From the NCBI RefSeq assembly GCF_031846415.1, contig NZ_JAVRHT010000010.1:1-64000 (forward strand): 64,000 nt of DNA, given 5' to 3'. This DNA is from Rubrivirga litoralis (lineage in GTDB: Bacteria; Bacteroidota; Rhodothermia; Rhodothermales; Rubricoccaceae). Of this stretch, positions 25,541 through 33,983 are shown piece by piece. The position numbers and the translations under genes were made by a program. Each line of letters begins with the position of its first letter. Within the stretch, counting starts at the first letter, position 1. The notes under the pieces were generated by a model. The model made no database searches. It was not told where the DNA came from and saw nothing but the letters and a program-made list of their open reading frames with translations.

Positions 25541-26467
25541 CTACGCGAGGCGGACCTGCCGGATAAACCGGCGCACGGCGACGGTCGACGCCAGGAACCC
25601 AAGCAGCACGCCCAGCGCGACGACGGCGCCGACGGCCAGCAGCGGGGTCCCCCCCGGCCACCCGACGGCCGTCGCCACCCCGCCCGCTTCGGGGCCGCCC
25701 GCGGCGACGTCGGCCGCCCCGAGCCACCGGAGGAGGAGCCCGTAGAGCGTCCACAGCACGGCGCCGGCGACGAGCCCGGCCGCGAGCCCCTGCGCCGCGC
25801 CCTCGATCAGGAAGGGCCGGCGGATAAAGCCGTTCGTCGCGCCCACCAGCTTCATCGTGCGGATCAGCATCCGCCGGGCGTAGATCGACAGGCGGACCGT
25901 GTTGCCGACGAGGAGCAGCGCGGCCAGGACCACGAGGAGCGCGACGGCGGCGCCGATGCCGGAGAACACGCGCCGGTTGCGCTCGATGGCCTCGACCGAC
26001 GCCCGATCGTAGGCCACGTCCTCGACCGGCGCCCACGACGTGACCTCCTCGGCGAATCGCGCCAGGCTGTCCGGCGCGGCCCAATCGGCGCCCAGGCGCA
26101 CGCGGTAGCTGGCGGGCAAGAACTGGGCGTCGTCGAAGATCTCGGCGCCCTCGCCGAACGCCTCACGGAAGATCTCGGCGGCCTCCTCGTGCGACACGAA
26201 CCGCACCGAATCGACCCCGGGCGCCGCGCGGAGCCGGTCGCCCAGGTTGGCGGCGACTTCGGCGTCGGCGGCCTCGTCCAGAAACACCTCGGCCTCGGAC
26301 GCCCGCTGGCGGAGCGTCTCGGACACGGCCTGCCACTGCCACGCGAGCAGGGCGACGATCCCGATGAGGACGAGGGCGATGGCGAGAGCGGCCACGCTGG
26401 CGGCCGTCGCAAGCTTGGCGCGGCGGAAGCCGGCGAGCCCCTCGCGGAGCGTGTAGGAGAGGGCCAC
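25541..26467 (-). CDS. ftsX: Cell division ABC-transporter permease FtsX
   Basis: FtsX, with the ATPase FtsE, regulates peptidoglycan hydrolases at the septum. The 308-aa product has one N-terminal membrane helix (about 22-42, ALAIALVLIGIVALLAW), an extracytoplasmic domain of about 115 residues including VRFVSHEEAAEIFREAFG, and three C-terminal helices. LVGATNGFIRRPFLIEGAAQGL is the FtsX signature before the last helices. The start is GTG at 26467. ftsE is not adjacent in this window, so it must be encoded elsewhere if present. Confidence 0.93.
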   Translation of the reverse strand: MALSYTLREGLAGFRRAKLATAASVAALAIALVLIGIVALLAWQWQAVSETLRQRASEAEVFLDEAADAEVAANLGDRLRAAPGVDSVRFVSHEEAAEIFREAFGEGAEIFDDAQFLPASYRVRLGADWAAPDSLARFAEEVTSWAPVEDVAYDRASVEAIERNRRVFSGIGAAVALLVVLAALLLVGNTVRLSIYARRMLIRTMKLVGATNGFIRRPFLIEGAAQGLAAGLVAGAVLWTLYGLLLRWLGAADVAAGGPEAGGVATAVGWPGGTPLLAVGAVVALGVLLGFLASTVAVRRFIRQVRLA

Positions 26468-26580
26468 GGGCGTCTGGGGGGAAGACGGCGGAAGGTAGCG
26501 AGCGGCGAGCGGATGATGCCGCTGCCCCGCCCGTCGGAGCGCATGGGCGGGGCGGTCTGGCCGAGCCGAAGACGCCCGCC

Positions 26581-26607
26581 CCGCCCCGCTCGAAGCGAGC
26601 GGGGCGG
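26581..26607. terminator. Perfect GC-box palindrome after the small Cys-rich gene
   Basis: CCGCCCCGCTCG at 26581-26592 pairs perfectly with CGAGCGGGGCGG at 26596-26607 around AAG. It touches the stop codon (26608) of the minus-strand gene and lies between it and ftsX. Confidence 0.5.
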
Positions 26608-26994
26608 TTACGTGGGAAGGCGTCCGCGGCTGGCCGGGAGCACGGCGTCCAGCTCCTCCTTTACGCGGGGCCAGCCGAGCACCTCGACCGTCTGGAGCCG
26701 GCCGCCCTCCACGTCCACGACGACCACCCCGCCCCGGGCCTCCAAGTCCAGGCTGTCGGACTCCAATCGTCGATACGCCGGGTTGGGCGGGGCGGACCGG
26801 GCCGTGACGACGTGGAACGTGGCGCAGTCGGTCTGCCCGCACCGGCACCGACCGACGAGACGAAGGCCGCGCACCTGCGCCGCCAGCTCCGGCAAGCCGG
26901 ACGCGGCGAGCAGCCGTCCGAGCTCGGCCGCGAACCGGGGCCGCACGTCCCCGACGAGCGGGGCGGCGTCGGGCGCGCGGCGGCTCACGGACAC
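26608..26994 (-). CDS. Conserved-looking hypothetical protein with a CxC-x4-C motif
   Basis: The 128-aa product is not recognised with certainty. Residues about 49-66 read LVGRCRCGQTDCATFHVV, a compact three-Cys cluster with a nearby His that could bind a metal. The second half (ESDSLDLEARGGVVVVDVE and onward to a VEVLGWPRV segment) looks like a small alpha/beta domain. The start is GTG at 26994, four bases after the miaB stop; a second GTG at 26988 is equally possible. Tight linkage after miaB suggests co-transcription. Confidence 0.6.
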   Translation of the reverse strand: MSVSRRAPDAAPLVGDVRPRFAAELGRLLAASGLPELAAQVRGLRLVGRCRCGQTDCATFHVVTARSAPPNPAYRRLESDSLDLEARGGVVVVDVEGGRLQTVEVLGWPRVKEELDAVLPASRGRLPT

Positions 26995-26998
26995 GCCC

Positions 26999-28516
26999 CT
27001 ACGCCACCCCGCCCACGGCCACGGGCGGGGCGGTCTCGGCCGCCAGCGTCGTTTTGCGCACGAACGTGCCGAGCAGCGTCGCGCTCGTGCAGTCGTCGAC
27101 GCGGACGACGGCGTAGTCGCCGCGCTCCAGGCCAGCGGGGCGGTCGAAGACGACCATGTGGCTCGTGTCCGTCCGCCCGCGGAGCTGCGCGTCGGACCGC
27201 TTCGACGTGCCCTCGACGAGCACGACCTCCTCGCGGCCCACGCGGGCGGTGTGGCTGGCGAGCGCGTGCTCGCGCTGGAGCGCGACGATCTCGGACAGCC
27301 GCGCGCGCTTGACGCTGTCGGGCACGTCGTCGGCGTACTTGCGCGCGGCGTAGGTGTCGGGCCGCTCCGAGTAGGCGAACGTGAAGGCGTGGTCGTAGCG
27401 GACGGCCTCCATGAGCGAGAGCGTATCGGCGTGCTCGGCGTCGGTCTCGCCGCAGAACCCGGCGATGATGTCGGTCGAGAGTGAGACGCCGGGGACGATC
27501 GCGCGGGCGCGCTCCACCAGGTCCAGGTAGTGCTCGCGCGTGTACGTCCGCCGCATCCGCGCCAGCACGTCGGTGTTCCCGTGCTGGACCGGGAGGTGGA
27601 TAAAGTCGCAGACCGTCGGCCGCTCGCGGTGGACGTGCAGGAGCTCGTCGGAGCAGTCCTTCGGGTGGCTCGTCGAGTACCGGATGCGGAGCTCCGGCGA
27701 GAGCAGCGAGATCCGGTACAGCAGTTCGGCAAAGTCGACGGGCGCCCCGCCCTGGTCGACCCGGTACGAGTTCACGTTCTGGCCGAGGACCGTCACCTCC
27801 TTGTAGCCCGCGTCGACAAGCTGGCCGACCTCGGACAGGATCGAGGCGACCGGCCGGCTCCGCTCGCGGCCGCGCGTGAACGGGACCACGCAGAAGGCGC
27901 ACATGTTGTCGCACCCGCGCATGATGGACACGAACGCGCTCACGCCGTTCGAGTCCAGGCGGACCGGCGCGAGGTCGGCGTAGGTCTCCTCGCGCGAGAG
28001 CTGGACGTTGACGGCGGCCTGGCCCGTCGCCTCGCTCTCGGCCAGCAGCCGCGGCAGGTCGCGGTAGGCGTCCGGCCCGACCACGAGGTCGACCAGCCGC
28101 TCCTGCTCCAGCAGCTTCGACCGCAGGCGCTCGGCCATGCAGCCGAGCACGCCGATCTGGAGGGCCGCCCCGCCCTCGGCCGCCTGCCGCTCTTTCCGCG
28201 CGCGGACGTGCGTGAGCCGCCCGCGCACGCGGTCCTCCGCCTTCTCGCGGATCGCGCACGTGTTGAGGAGCACGACGTCGGCGTCCATCTCGTCGCTCGC
28301 AATCGCGTACCCCGCCCCGCTCAGGATCGACGCCACGAGCTCGGAGTCGGCCACGTTCATCTGGCACCCGTAGGTCTCGATGTAGACGGCCCGGCCGTTC
28401 GTCCCGCCCCGCCCCGCCACCGGGCGCGGGAGGTCGAGGGTACCCGCCGTGTCGGGGGCGGACGAGACGGGGGCGACGGCGTCGGGGAGCACGTCGAGGT
28501 CGGCGATGGGCTGCAT
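26999..28516 (-). CDS. miaB: tRNA (N6-isopentenyl adenosine-37-C2)-methylthiotransferase MiaB
   Basis: MiaB adds the methylthio group to i6A37 of tRNAs reading UNN codons. The 505-aa product has an N-terminal extension (about 1-40), the UPF0004 domain (VYIETYGCQMNVADSE, LLNTCAIREKAE, GCMAERL, giving the first cluster cysteines), the radical-SAM motif CDNMCAFC in IMRGCDNMCAFCVVPFTRG, and a C-terminal TRAM-type domain. The STSHPKD segment and SLSTDIIAGFCGET are typical. The length is slightly above usual because of the N-terminal extension. Confidence 0.97.
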   Translation of the reverse strand: MQPIADLDVLPDAVAPVSSAPDTAGTLDLPRPVAGRGGTNGRAVYIETYGCQMNVADSELVASILSGAGYAIASDEMDADVVLLNTCAIREKAEDRVRGRLTHVRARKERQAAEGGAALQIGVLGCMAERLRSKLLEQERLVDLVVGPDAYRDLPRLLAESEATGQAAVNVQLSREETYADLAPVRLDSNGVSAFVSIMRGCDNMCAFCVVPFTRGRERSRPVASILSEVGQLVDAGYKEVTVLGQNVNSYRVDQGGAPVDFAELLYRISLLSPELRIRYSTSHPKDCSDELLHVHRERPTVCDFIHLPVQHGNTDVLARMRRTYTREHYLDLVERARAIVPGVSLSTDIIAGFCGETDAEHADTLSLMEAVRYDHAFTFAYSERPDTYAARKYADDVPDSVKRARLSEIVALQREHALASHTARVGREEVVLVEGTSKRSDAQLRGRTDTSHMVVFDRPAGLERGDYAVVRVDDCTSATLLGTFVRKTTLAAETAPPVAVGGVA

Positions 28517-28740
28517 GACCGGGTGTGTGTCGGATGTGCGGCGAAGCTACGGGACGGCCCCACGCAGCGCCGCCCCGCCCTGCCGGTGAGGGCGGGGCGG
28601 GGCGGCAGAAGCCAGGCGGCGGGTGGACCGACGACGGTCCGGGGCTCCGAGATGTGCCGCCCACAAAACGGGGCGGACCCAAAGGGTGGGGTGGAGCCGA
28701 GACGGGACCGCCCGACAGACGGGCGCTCGGGCAGGCCGAG

Positions 28741-28845
28741 CTAGAACATCATGAGGCTGACGAGAGCGGCCGAGACGGCGCCGAGGCGGATCAGAAGGGC
28801 GGACGGACTCGCGAGACGGGCAGAATGGAGAGAGGAGGCGGTCAT
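28741..28845 (-). CDS. Possible small membrane protein (34 aa)
   Basis: A short frame from ATG at 28845 reads a polar N-terminus, then a hydrophobic stretch LLIRLGAVSAALVSLMMF to the stop. Size and composition fit a small single-pass membrane peptide, but there is no family support and no clear ribosome-binding sequence. It could be chance. Confidence 0.25.
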   Translation of the reverse strand: MTASSLHSARLASPSALLIRLGAVSAALVSLMMF

Positions 28846-28915
28846 GCGTCTGGGGGCATGTGATGGTGCGGGAGTCCCCTGCACGGTGCGTGCCACCGGC
28901 GGCCATCTGCCCCTT

Positions 28916-28958
28916 CTGTCAGGGACAGGCGGGCTACTTGCCCGAGTGCCCCAGGGGC
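28916..28958. other. Three consecutive small hairpins
   Basis: CTGTC-AGG-GACAG (28916-28928), CGGGC-TACTT-GCCCG (28930-28944) and GCCCC-A-GGGGC (28948-28958; really a 4-bp stem with a 3-nt loop) follow each other with 1-3 nt between. This is on either strand, 50-90 bp after the ribE stop. It may be a structured 3' end or a small RNA; no known RNA family is matched. Confidence 0.35.
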
Positions 28959-29007
28959 CGCTGAGAGTTTCCCCTAGCGCGCCCTGCCGTTCCGTCTTCA
29001 CGGAGCT

Positions 29008-29631
29008 TTACGCCTGCCGCTCGCGCCCTGCCGTTTCGTCCTGCCGCCGCGTCGAGCGGAGCACGTACTTGCCGACGAGGTCGAACTCCAGGTTCACGGC
29101 CTGCCCGACCCGCCACCGCCCCGCCGACGTCTTCTGCCAGGTGTGCGGGATGACGGCGACGGCGAACGTCCCCGCCGGCTCGTCCAGCCGCGCGACCGTC
29201 AGCGAAACACCGTCGACGGTGACGGAGCCGACCGGGATCAGGTTGTCGGCGAACCGCTCGGGGTAGGCGATGCGGACGAGGTGCGAGTCGCCGAGCGCGT
29301 CGACGGCCTCGACCGTTCCCGTCGCGTCGACGTGGCCCTGCACGAGGTGGCCGTCGAGCCGGGCCGGCAGACGGAGCGCCCGCTCCAGGTTCACGCCGTC
29401 GCCCGCGCGGCGGTCGCCGAGCGCCGTCTTCGCCAGCGTCTCCTCGACGGCGACGGCCTCGAAGCCCGCGCCGTCCTGCGCCACGACCGTCAAGCACGCG
29501 CCGTCGACGGCGACGCTCTCGTCCACGCGCAACTCGTCCGCGAACGAGCACGCGACGCGCAGCCGCTTCCCCCCCGCGAGCGGGGTGACGGCGTCGATCT
29601 GGCCGACCTCTTCGACGATTCCGGTAAACAT
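29008..29631 (-). CDS. ribE: Riboflavin synthase (alpha subunit)
   Basis: The enzyme dismutates two 6,7-dimethyl-8-ribityllumazines to riboflavin. The 207-aa product starts MFTGIVEEVG, the invariant N-terminus, and has two lumazine-binding repeats: VAVDGACLTVV and LPARLDGHLVQGHVD in the first half, VTVDGVSLTVA and IPHTW in the second. The second repeat ends in NLEFDLVGKYVLR. Downstream of ribD on the same strand; the 173-bp gap between them holds a long dispersed repeat starting 20 bp before this start codon. No FMN riboswitch is seen. Confidence 0.97.
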   Translation of the reverse strand: MFTGIVEEVGQIDAVTPLAGGKRLRVACSFADELRVDESVAVDGACLTVVAQDGAGFEAVAVEETLAKTALGDRRAGDGVNLERALRLPARLDGHLVQGHVDATGTVEAVDALGDSHLVRIAYPERFADNLIPVGSVTVDGVSLTVARLDEPAGTFAVAVIPHTWQKTSAGRWRVGQAVNLEFDLVGKYVLRSTRRQDETAGRERQA

Positions 29632-29650
29632 GATGGGGCGGGGTGGTGGG

Positions 29651-29750
29651 GGCAGCAGATGCGCCACCCCGCCCTCGGTGTGGGCGGGGCGGCCGTCGCG
29701 GCGTTGCATGCAACGCCGTCGGGCGGGGCGGACGGGCGGGGCGGCGGGCA
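29651..29750 (-). repeat. Dispersed leader element, copy 1 (palindrome GGCGTTGCATGCAACGCC)
   Basis: An element of 80-100 bp with three parts: GGCAGCAGATGCG, a GC-box hairpin (CCACCCCGCC...GGGCGGGGCGG) and the perfect palindrome GGCGTTGCATGCAACGCC (29699-29716), followed by GTCGGGCGGGGC. Copies 2 (57244-57322) and 3 (48658-48740) have the same order. In all three the GGCAGC end points to the start codon of a minus-strand gene (here ribE, 20 bp away). Confidence 0.8.
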
Positions 29751-29804
29751 CGACCCAACCGCCCCGCCCGCGCGACACATAGACGAGAGCGGGCGGGGCG
29801 GTCC

Positions 29805-30950
29805 TTACACCGCGCGGCGGTAGCCCCGGAGGAGAACGTCGTCGCCCACCGTCTCCCACACCGCGTCCTCGAACGCGAGCGCGTCCGCCATCCGCCCCGC
29901 CCCGAGGCTGCCCAGGGCCGGCGTGCCGGCGCCGAGGAGCTTGGGGGCGACGAACCAGCAGACGCGGTCGGCGAGGTCGGCGGCCAGAAGCGCCGTCGCC
30001 AGCCCCGGCCCGGCCTCGACGAGCAGCGACTGCACCGGGCGCACGCCGTTGGGCAGGTCCGCCCCGCCCCCGAGCGCGTCGAGCGCGGCGCCCAGGTCGA
30101 GGTGGCCGCCCCGCTCGGGCACGCGGAGCACCGCCCCGCCCGCGCGCCGGAGCGCGTCGGCGTAGGGCGGGGCGGCGCCGTCGGAGACGAGGGCGACGGT
30201 GGGCGCGGCGCCGTCGGTGAACAGGGCGAGCCCGGGCGGCAGCGCGCCTGCGCGGTCGAGGACGACGCGGAGCGGCTGCCGCTGACCCGGCCCGAGCGGC
30301 GCGGCGCGCACCGTCAGCGCCGGGTCGTCAGCGTGCGCCGTGCCGGCGCCCACGAGGACGGCGTCGGCGTCGGCCCGCATCCGGTGGACGAGCGCCCGGG
30401 CAGGGCGGCCCGTCACCCAGCGGCTGTCGCCCGACGCCGCGGCCACCTGCCCGTCCAGCGTCGCCGCCGTCTTGAGCGTCACGAGCGGGCGCCCCGTGCG
30501 AACGTGCGTGAGGAACGCCTCGTTCAACCGCCGCGCCGCCCGCTCGCGGACCCCGACCGCCACGTCGACGCCGGCCGCGCGGAGCCGCCGGACGCCCCGC
30601 CCCACCACGGCCGGGAACGGGTCCTCGTGGGCCACGACGACGCGCCGGAATCCGCGGTCGAGGACGAGACTGGTGCACGGCGGCGTTTTGCCGGTGTGGC
30701 TGCACGGTTCGAGCGTGACGTAAAGCGTCGCCTCCGTCAGCCGGTCGCCGTACCCGTTCCGCTCCGCGTCGCGGACGGCCCAGACCTCGGCGTGCGGTCC
30801 GCCCCAGGCGCCGTGCCAGCCCTCCCCCCAGACCGCCCCGCCCGGGCTGACCACGACGGCGCCGACAAGAGGGTTGGGGCTGACGGCGCCGGCGCCCCGT
30901 GCGGCGAGCGCGAGCGCGCGATCCATCCAGCGGTCGTCGTCGGTCGTCAT
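29805..30950 (-). CDS. ribD: Bifunctional pyrimidine deaminase/reductase RibD
   Basis: RibD carries out the second and third steps of riboflavin synthesis. The 381-aa product has the deaminase domain with zinc site HAE (53-55) and PCSHTGKTPPC (Cys83, Cys92), then the reductase domain with LKTAATLDGQVAAASGDSRWVTG and VGAGTAHADDPALTVR. The C-terminal Leu-Leu-Val-Glu-Ala-Gly-Pro segment is also typical. It overlaps the upstream fic gene?s stop as ATGA in reverse order of reading: the downstream end of fic lies inside this gene's start. Confidence 0.97.
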   Translation of the reverse strand: MTTDDDRWMDRALALAARGAGAVSPNPLVGAVVVSPGGAVWGEGWHGAWGGPHAEVWAVRDAERNGYGDRLTEATLYVTLEPCSHTGKTPPCTSLVLDRGFRRVVVAHEDPFPAVVGRGVRRLRAAGVDVAVGVRERAARRLNEAFLTHVRTGRPLVTLKTAATLDGQVAAASGDSRWVTGRPARALVHRMRADADAVLVGAGTAHADDPALTVRAAPLGPGQRQPLRVVLDRAGALPPGLALFTDGAAPTVALVSDGAAPPYADALRRAGGAVLRVPERGGHLDLGAALDALGGGADLPNGVRPVQSLLVEAGPGLATALLAADLADRVCWFVAPKLLGAGTPALGSLGAGRMADALAFEDAVWETVGDDVLLRGYRRAV

Positions 30951-32290
30951 GCGTCGAGGCTCTTGAGCCGGTCTGCCAAGTCGGCGGGGACGGTGAACAC
31001 GAAGGCGCGCCCCTGCTTCCGCTTGTCGAGGAGGCCGCGGGCCGCGAGGTCGAGGAGATCAGCCCGCGCCGTCGCGTAGGCCACGTCGTGGCTCCGCCGG
31101 TGCGACGCGATCGTGTACGCCGCATCGGGGCGGCGGATGGCGTGGCTGAGCAGCGCGAGTTGCCGGTGGTTCAAGTCTACCGTCGGCCGAAGGAGCGCAC
31201 GGGCCTCCTGGACCTCGCGGGACTTCTGTTCGAGGTGCTCGCCTAGCTCCTGAACGGCCAGCTCGATCACGCGGAGCTGTGCGAGGATGAAGTAGGTGAG
31301 GTCGTTGTCGTCCGTCTCCGTGTAGAGGAACGACTTCGCGTACCGCGCTGGCGCCCGCTTGATAACCGTCGAGATCGACAGGAACTCAGCCAGCCAGAAC
31401 CCCTCGCGCAGCATCGACCAGTAGAAGAGCGCCCGAGCCGTCCGCCCGTTCCCGTCCACGAACGGGTGATCGTAGGCGAGCCAGAAGTGGAGGAGGATTG
31501 ACTTGAGGGCGGGGTGGAGAAAGACCCCGGTCTCAGCCTCGTTGGCGAACGCGCACATCCGCTCCAGCCGCTCCGCGATCTGGTCCGGCGGCGGCGGGGC
31601 ATGAAGAAGCTGGTCCTGATCGTCGTACACCGCGATCCCGTCGCCGGCCTGGCGGAAGGGGCCGCTGCCGTCGAGCGTCCCCTCGGTCACGACCCGGTGG
31701 AGGTCTGTAACGACGTCCGGCGTGAGCGGCTCGTCGACGCGCTCTCGGACGGACTCCATCGCGCGGTAGTTGTTGAGGATCATCTGCTCCGACCGCGTCC
31801 GCGGAGCCCGGCCCGTCCGCAGCATCTCCTTCGCCACGCGCCGCGTCGTGGACGCGCCTTCGAGTTGACTCGACGCGATGGCCTCCTCGCGGAGCGACCG
31901 CATGAGGTACCGATCCCGCTCGCCCTCCGTCGCTGTCCGCTCGGGAAGCGCAATGCGCCCTGCAGCGTCTCGGTCGATCCGGTGGAGCCGCTCCAAGACA
32001 GGATCCACGAGGGCATACCGGAACGGCTCGCCCCGCTTGTCGAGAAGGGGAACCATACGGTAGAGTCCCATCCGAGCCATCTTCCGCGCGGCCCACACAT
32101 CCTCTGCGCGGAGTCCCTTGGGGGACGGGACGTGCCGGAGACTGTCCCAATGACGGTACTTGCCACCAGGGGCAGGCCCCTTCTCCATCTCGCGCGTGAA
32201 CGCGGCGAGCGCCGCCCCGCCCGGCTCCAACCGCTGGAAGACGGCCGAATACATGTCGGCGCGGGCCGGGGGCGGGGTGGGGAGCTTCAT
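30947..32290 (-). CDS. Fic-domain protein with N-terminal inhibitory motif and C-terminal winged helix
   Basis: Fic proteins transfer AMP (or related groups) to target hydroxyls. The 447-aa product has the core motif HPFVDGNGRTAR (about 272-284) with all catalytic residues (His, Asp, Gly-Asn-Gly, Arg). SSQLEGAST near residue 140 matches the (S/T)xxxE(G/N) inhibitory helix, so it is a class II, self-inhibited Fic. Residues about 380-447 (RQLALLSHAIRR to RGLLDKRKQGRAFVF) form a winged-helix end. An A/T-rich operator-promoter precedes it. Its stop overlaps ribD by 4 bp. A second Met at residue 13 (32254) may be the real start, because the predicted transcript start is only about 4 nt before the first ATG. 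Confidence 0.92.
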   Translation of the reverse strand: MKLPTPPPARADMYSAVFQRLEPGGAALAAFTREMEKGPAPGGKYRHWDSLRHVPSPKGLRAEDVWAARKMARMGLYRMVPLLDKRGEPFRYALVDPVLERLHRIDRDAAGRIALPERTATEGERDRYLMRSLREEAIASSQLEGASTTRRVAKEMLRTGRAPRTRSEQMILNNYRAMESVRERVDEPLTPDVVTDLHRVVTEGTLDGSGPFRQAGDGIAVYDDQDQLLHAPPPPDQIAERLERMCAFANEAETGVFLHPALKSILLHFWLAYDHPFVDGNGRTARALFYWSMLREGFWLAEFLSISTVIKRAPARYAKSFLYTETDDNDLTYFILAQLRVIELAVQELGEHLEQKSREVQEARALLRPTVDLNHRQLALLSHAIRRPDAAYTIASHRRSHDVAYATARADLLDLAARGLLDKRKQGRAFVFTVPADLADRLKSLDA

Positions 32291-32300
32291 CCGGGGTAGC

Positions 32301-32338
32301 TTATCAGCTATCTATCAATCTACTATCAACTGATAGAT
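32301..32338 (-). promoter_or_regulatory. Promoter-operator of the fic gene with 11-bp spaced TGATA repeats
   Basis: On the minus strand, TTGATA (complement of 32324-32329), 17 bp, and TGATAA (complement of 32301-32306) look like a sigma-70-type promoter. TGATA occurs three times exactly 11 bp apart (complements of 32302-32306, 32313-32317, 32324-32328), and an inverted copy plus arms ATCTATCA (32310-32317) and TGATAGAT (32331-32338) make an inverted repeat. A regulator binding one face of the helix over the promoter is likely; the Fic winged helix is a candidate. Confidence 0.55.
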
Positions 32339-32346
32339 GGCGCCGT

Positions 32347-33033
32347 CTACACCGCCTCCGCCCACTCCGGCGGCGGGTCGAGCGCCCACTGTTCGAAGTA
32401 GAACGTGTGCTCGCCGCGCGCGCGCCGGTACGGCGCCACGAACCGCCGCACGCCGGGCGGGGCGGGGTGGCGCGCGAACGCCTCGCGGAGCGGGCCGTCG
32501 AGCGGGCGCCGCGCGAACACGCTCCAGTCCCAGCCGTCGTGGGCGGGTTCGGGGAACAGGGCCGCCCCGCCCTCGGCGGCGAGCACGCGGCGGAGGGCGT
32601 GGAGGGCCTCCCGGCGCTCCACCCCGCCCGCCCCGCCTGCCGCCGCCTCGGCGAGCGCGTCGAGGGGGACGTCGCCGAGCGCGAGCGCGAGCGCGCCGGC
32701 GGGCGCCCGGAGGGCGGCGGCCGCCTCGTCTGCGCTCACCGCCCCGCCCCGCCCGTCGGCGCCGAGGTGGGTCCACGGGCGGTCGCCGGCCCAGGCGAGG
32801 AGCGGGGAGAGCCAGGCCGACGGCTCCGCCAGCGCCGTCAGGCCGACGCGGGGCGGGGCGGCGCTCAAGTCGGTGCCGGCGAGGTAGGCGCGGGCGTAGG
32901 GCGGGGCGGGGCGGCCGAGGAGCGCGTCGAGCGAGCCCAAGCCGGCGCCGCGGCGTCGGGCGTCGGGGTCGGCGTCCGCGGCGACGACTTCCAGGCCCGT
33001 GGGCTCCTCGACGAACACTTTGACGACGTCCAT
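32347..33033 (-). CDS. Hypothetical protein (228 aa)
   Basis: No family is recognised. The product starts MDVVKVFVEEPTG, has Ala/Gly-rich middle parts with predicted helices (EAAAALRAPAGALALALGDVP) and ends in a more specific segment (HDGWDWSVFARRPL to EHTFYFEQWALDPPPEW) rich in aromatic residues. No signal peptide or membrane helix is visible. GC3 bias fits real coding. It ends 57 bp before the fic promoter on the same strand and is divergent from plsC. Confidence 0.65.
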   Translation of the reverse strand: MDVVKVFVEEPTGLEVVAADADPDARRRGAGLGSLDALLGRPAPPYARAYLAGTDLSAAPPRVGLTALAEPSAWLSPLLAWAGDRPWTHLGADGRGGAVSADEAAAALRAPAGALALALGDVPLDALAEAAAGGAGGVERREALHALRRVLAAEGGAALFPEPAHDGWDWSVFARRPLDGPLREAFARHPAPPGVRRFVAPYRRARGEHTFYFEQWALDPPPEWAEAV

Positions 33034-33087
33034 GCGGGGGGAATCGTCGGCGACGGTGCTGCGTTCCAGCCGCCCCACCCCGCCCGC

Positions 33088-33930
33088 ATGAAAGCCGTAC
33101 AGTCCGTCCTGACGTGGGCCGCGATCGCCGTCCTCGTCCTCCTCGCGCTCCCCGTCATCGCCGTCATCCGCCTGTTCGACCGGACGCCGGCCCGCGTCCG
33201 CACCGGGCGCGCGTTCCGCGACCTCGGCGCGCTCGTCCCGAGCATCAACCCGGCGTGGTCAGTCCGGGTCGGCGGCGTCGACCCGGCCGCGCTCCGCCAC
33301 CCGTACGTCGTCGTCTCCAACCACCAGTCGCTGGCCGACATCCCCGTGATCTCGAAGCTCCCGTGGGAGATGAAGTGGGTGACGAAGGCCGAGCTGTTCC
33401 GCGTGCCGGTCATGGGGTGGCTCCAGCGGATGGCCGAGGACATCCCCGTCGACCGCCGCGATCCGAACAGCCGGTCGGCCGTCGTGCTGCGCGCGCGGCG
33501 CGTGCTGGCCCAGGGCTGCTCGGTCATGTTCTTCGCCGAGGGCACGCGCTCCCGAGACGGCCGGCTCAAGCGGTTCTACGACGGCGCGTTCTCGCTCGCC
33601 GTGCAGGCTGGCGTCCCCGTGCTCCCGCTGGCCATCGACGGCACGATGGACGCGATCCCCAAGCACGGGTGGACGTTCGGCCGCGCCGACGTGCGCCTCG
33701 CCGTGCTCCCGCCGGTCCCCACCGAGGGCTTGACCGAGGCCGACGTGCCGGCGCTCCGCGAGCGCGTGCGCGGGATGATCCTCGACCAGATCGCCGCGTG
33801 GCGCGAGCGGCCGCCGGACGCGGTCGACGCCCTGGCCCGCCCCGCCCTCGGCGCCGCGGGCGCGCAGGGCGCGGGCGGGGCGGAGATCGAAAACAGGGTG
33901 GAGACGCCCCACCCCGCCCCGCGCGGTTGA
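33088..33930 (+). CDS. plsC: 1-acyl-sn-glycerol-3-phosphate acyltransferase (PlsC)
   Basis: PlsC makes phosphatidic acid from lysophosphatidic acid. The 280-aa product has an N-terminal membrane helix (about 8-28) and the acyltransferase motifs: NHQSLAD (block I, His-x4-Asp), the segment around MGWLQRMAEDIPVDR (II), FFAEGTRSRDGRLKRFYDGAF (III, shown in part) and VPVLPLAIDG (IV). The C-terminal 40 residues are not conserved. The ATG at 33088 starts just before the helix. The unrelated gene upstream is divergent. Confidence 0.95.
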   Translation: MKAVQSVLTWAAIAVLVLLALPVIAVIRLFDRTPARVRTGRAFRDLGALVPSINPAWSVRVGGVDPAALRHPYVVVSNHQSLADIPVISKLPWEMKWVTKAELFRVPVMGWLQRMAEDIPVDRRDPNSRSAVVLRARRVLAQGCSVMFFAEGTRSRDGRLKRFYDGAFSLAVQAGVPVLPLAIDGTMDAIPKHGWTFGRADVRLAVLPPVPTEGLTEADVPALRERVRGMILDQIAAWRERPPDAVDALARPALGAAGAQGAGGAEIENRVETPHPAPRG

Positions 33931-33983
33931 TCCGCGGCCGGTCGGCGCCGTACGTTTCCGGTCCTCCGCTCCGGCGGAGACCC

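Larger units (their letters stand above)
28517..29007. other. Intergenic region (491 bp) between miaB and ribE
   Basis: No confident gene. It contains a GC-box hairpin (28569-28600), a 34-codon minus-strand open frame ending at 28741, and a set of three consecutive small hairpins at 28916-28958. GC content falls and GC boxes are absent from about 28830 to 29000, unlike the rest of the window. Confidence 0.5.

Noticed and set aside
28930..28985. Possible TPP riboswitch (CTGAGAG present)
   Set aside because: Only the short CTGAGA match is there. The second half of the aptamer (ACCTGATC, GGATAATGCCAGCG) is absent, and the neighbouring genes are riboflavin genes.
29632..29804. FMN riboswitch before ribE
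   Set aside because: The spacer holds the dispersed leader element; no RFN-box motifs (AGGGTG, GACCGACGGT) are seen there or before ribD.
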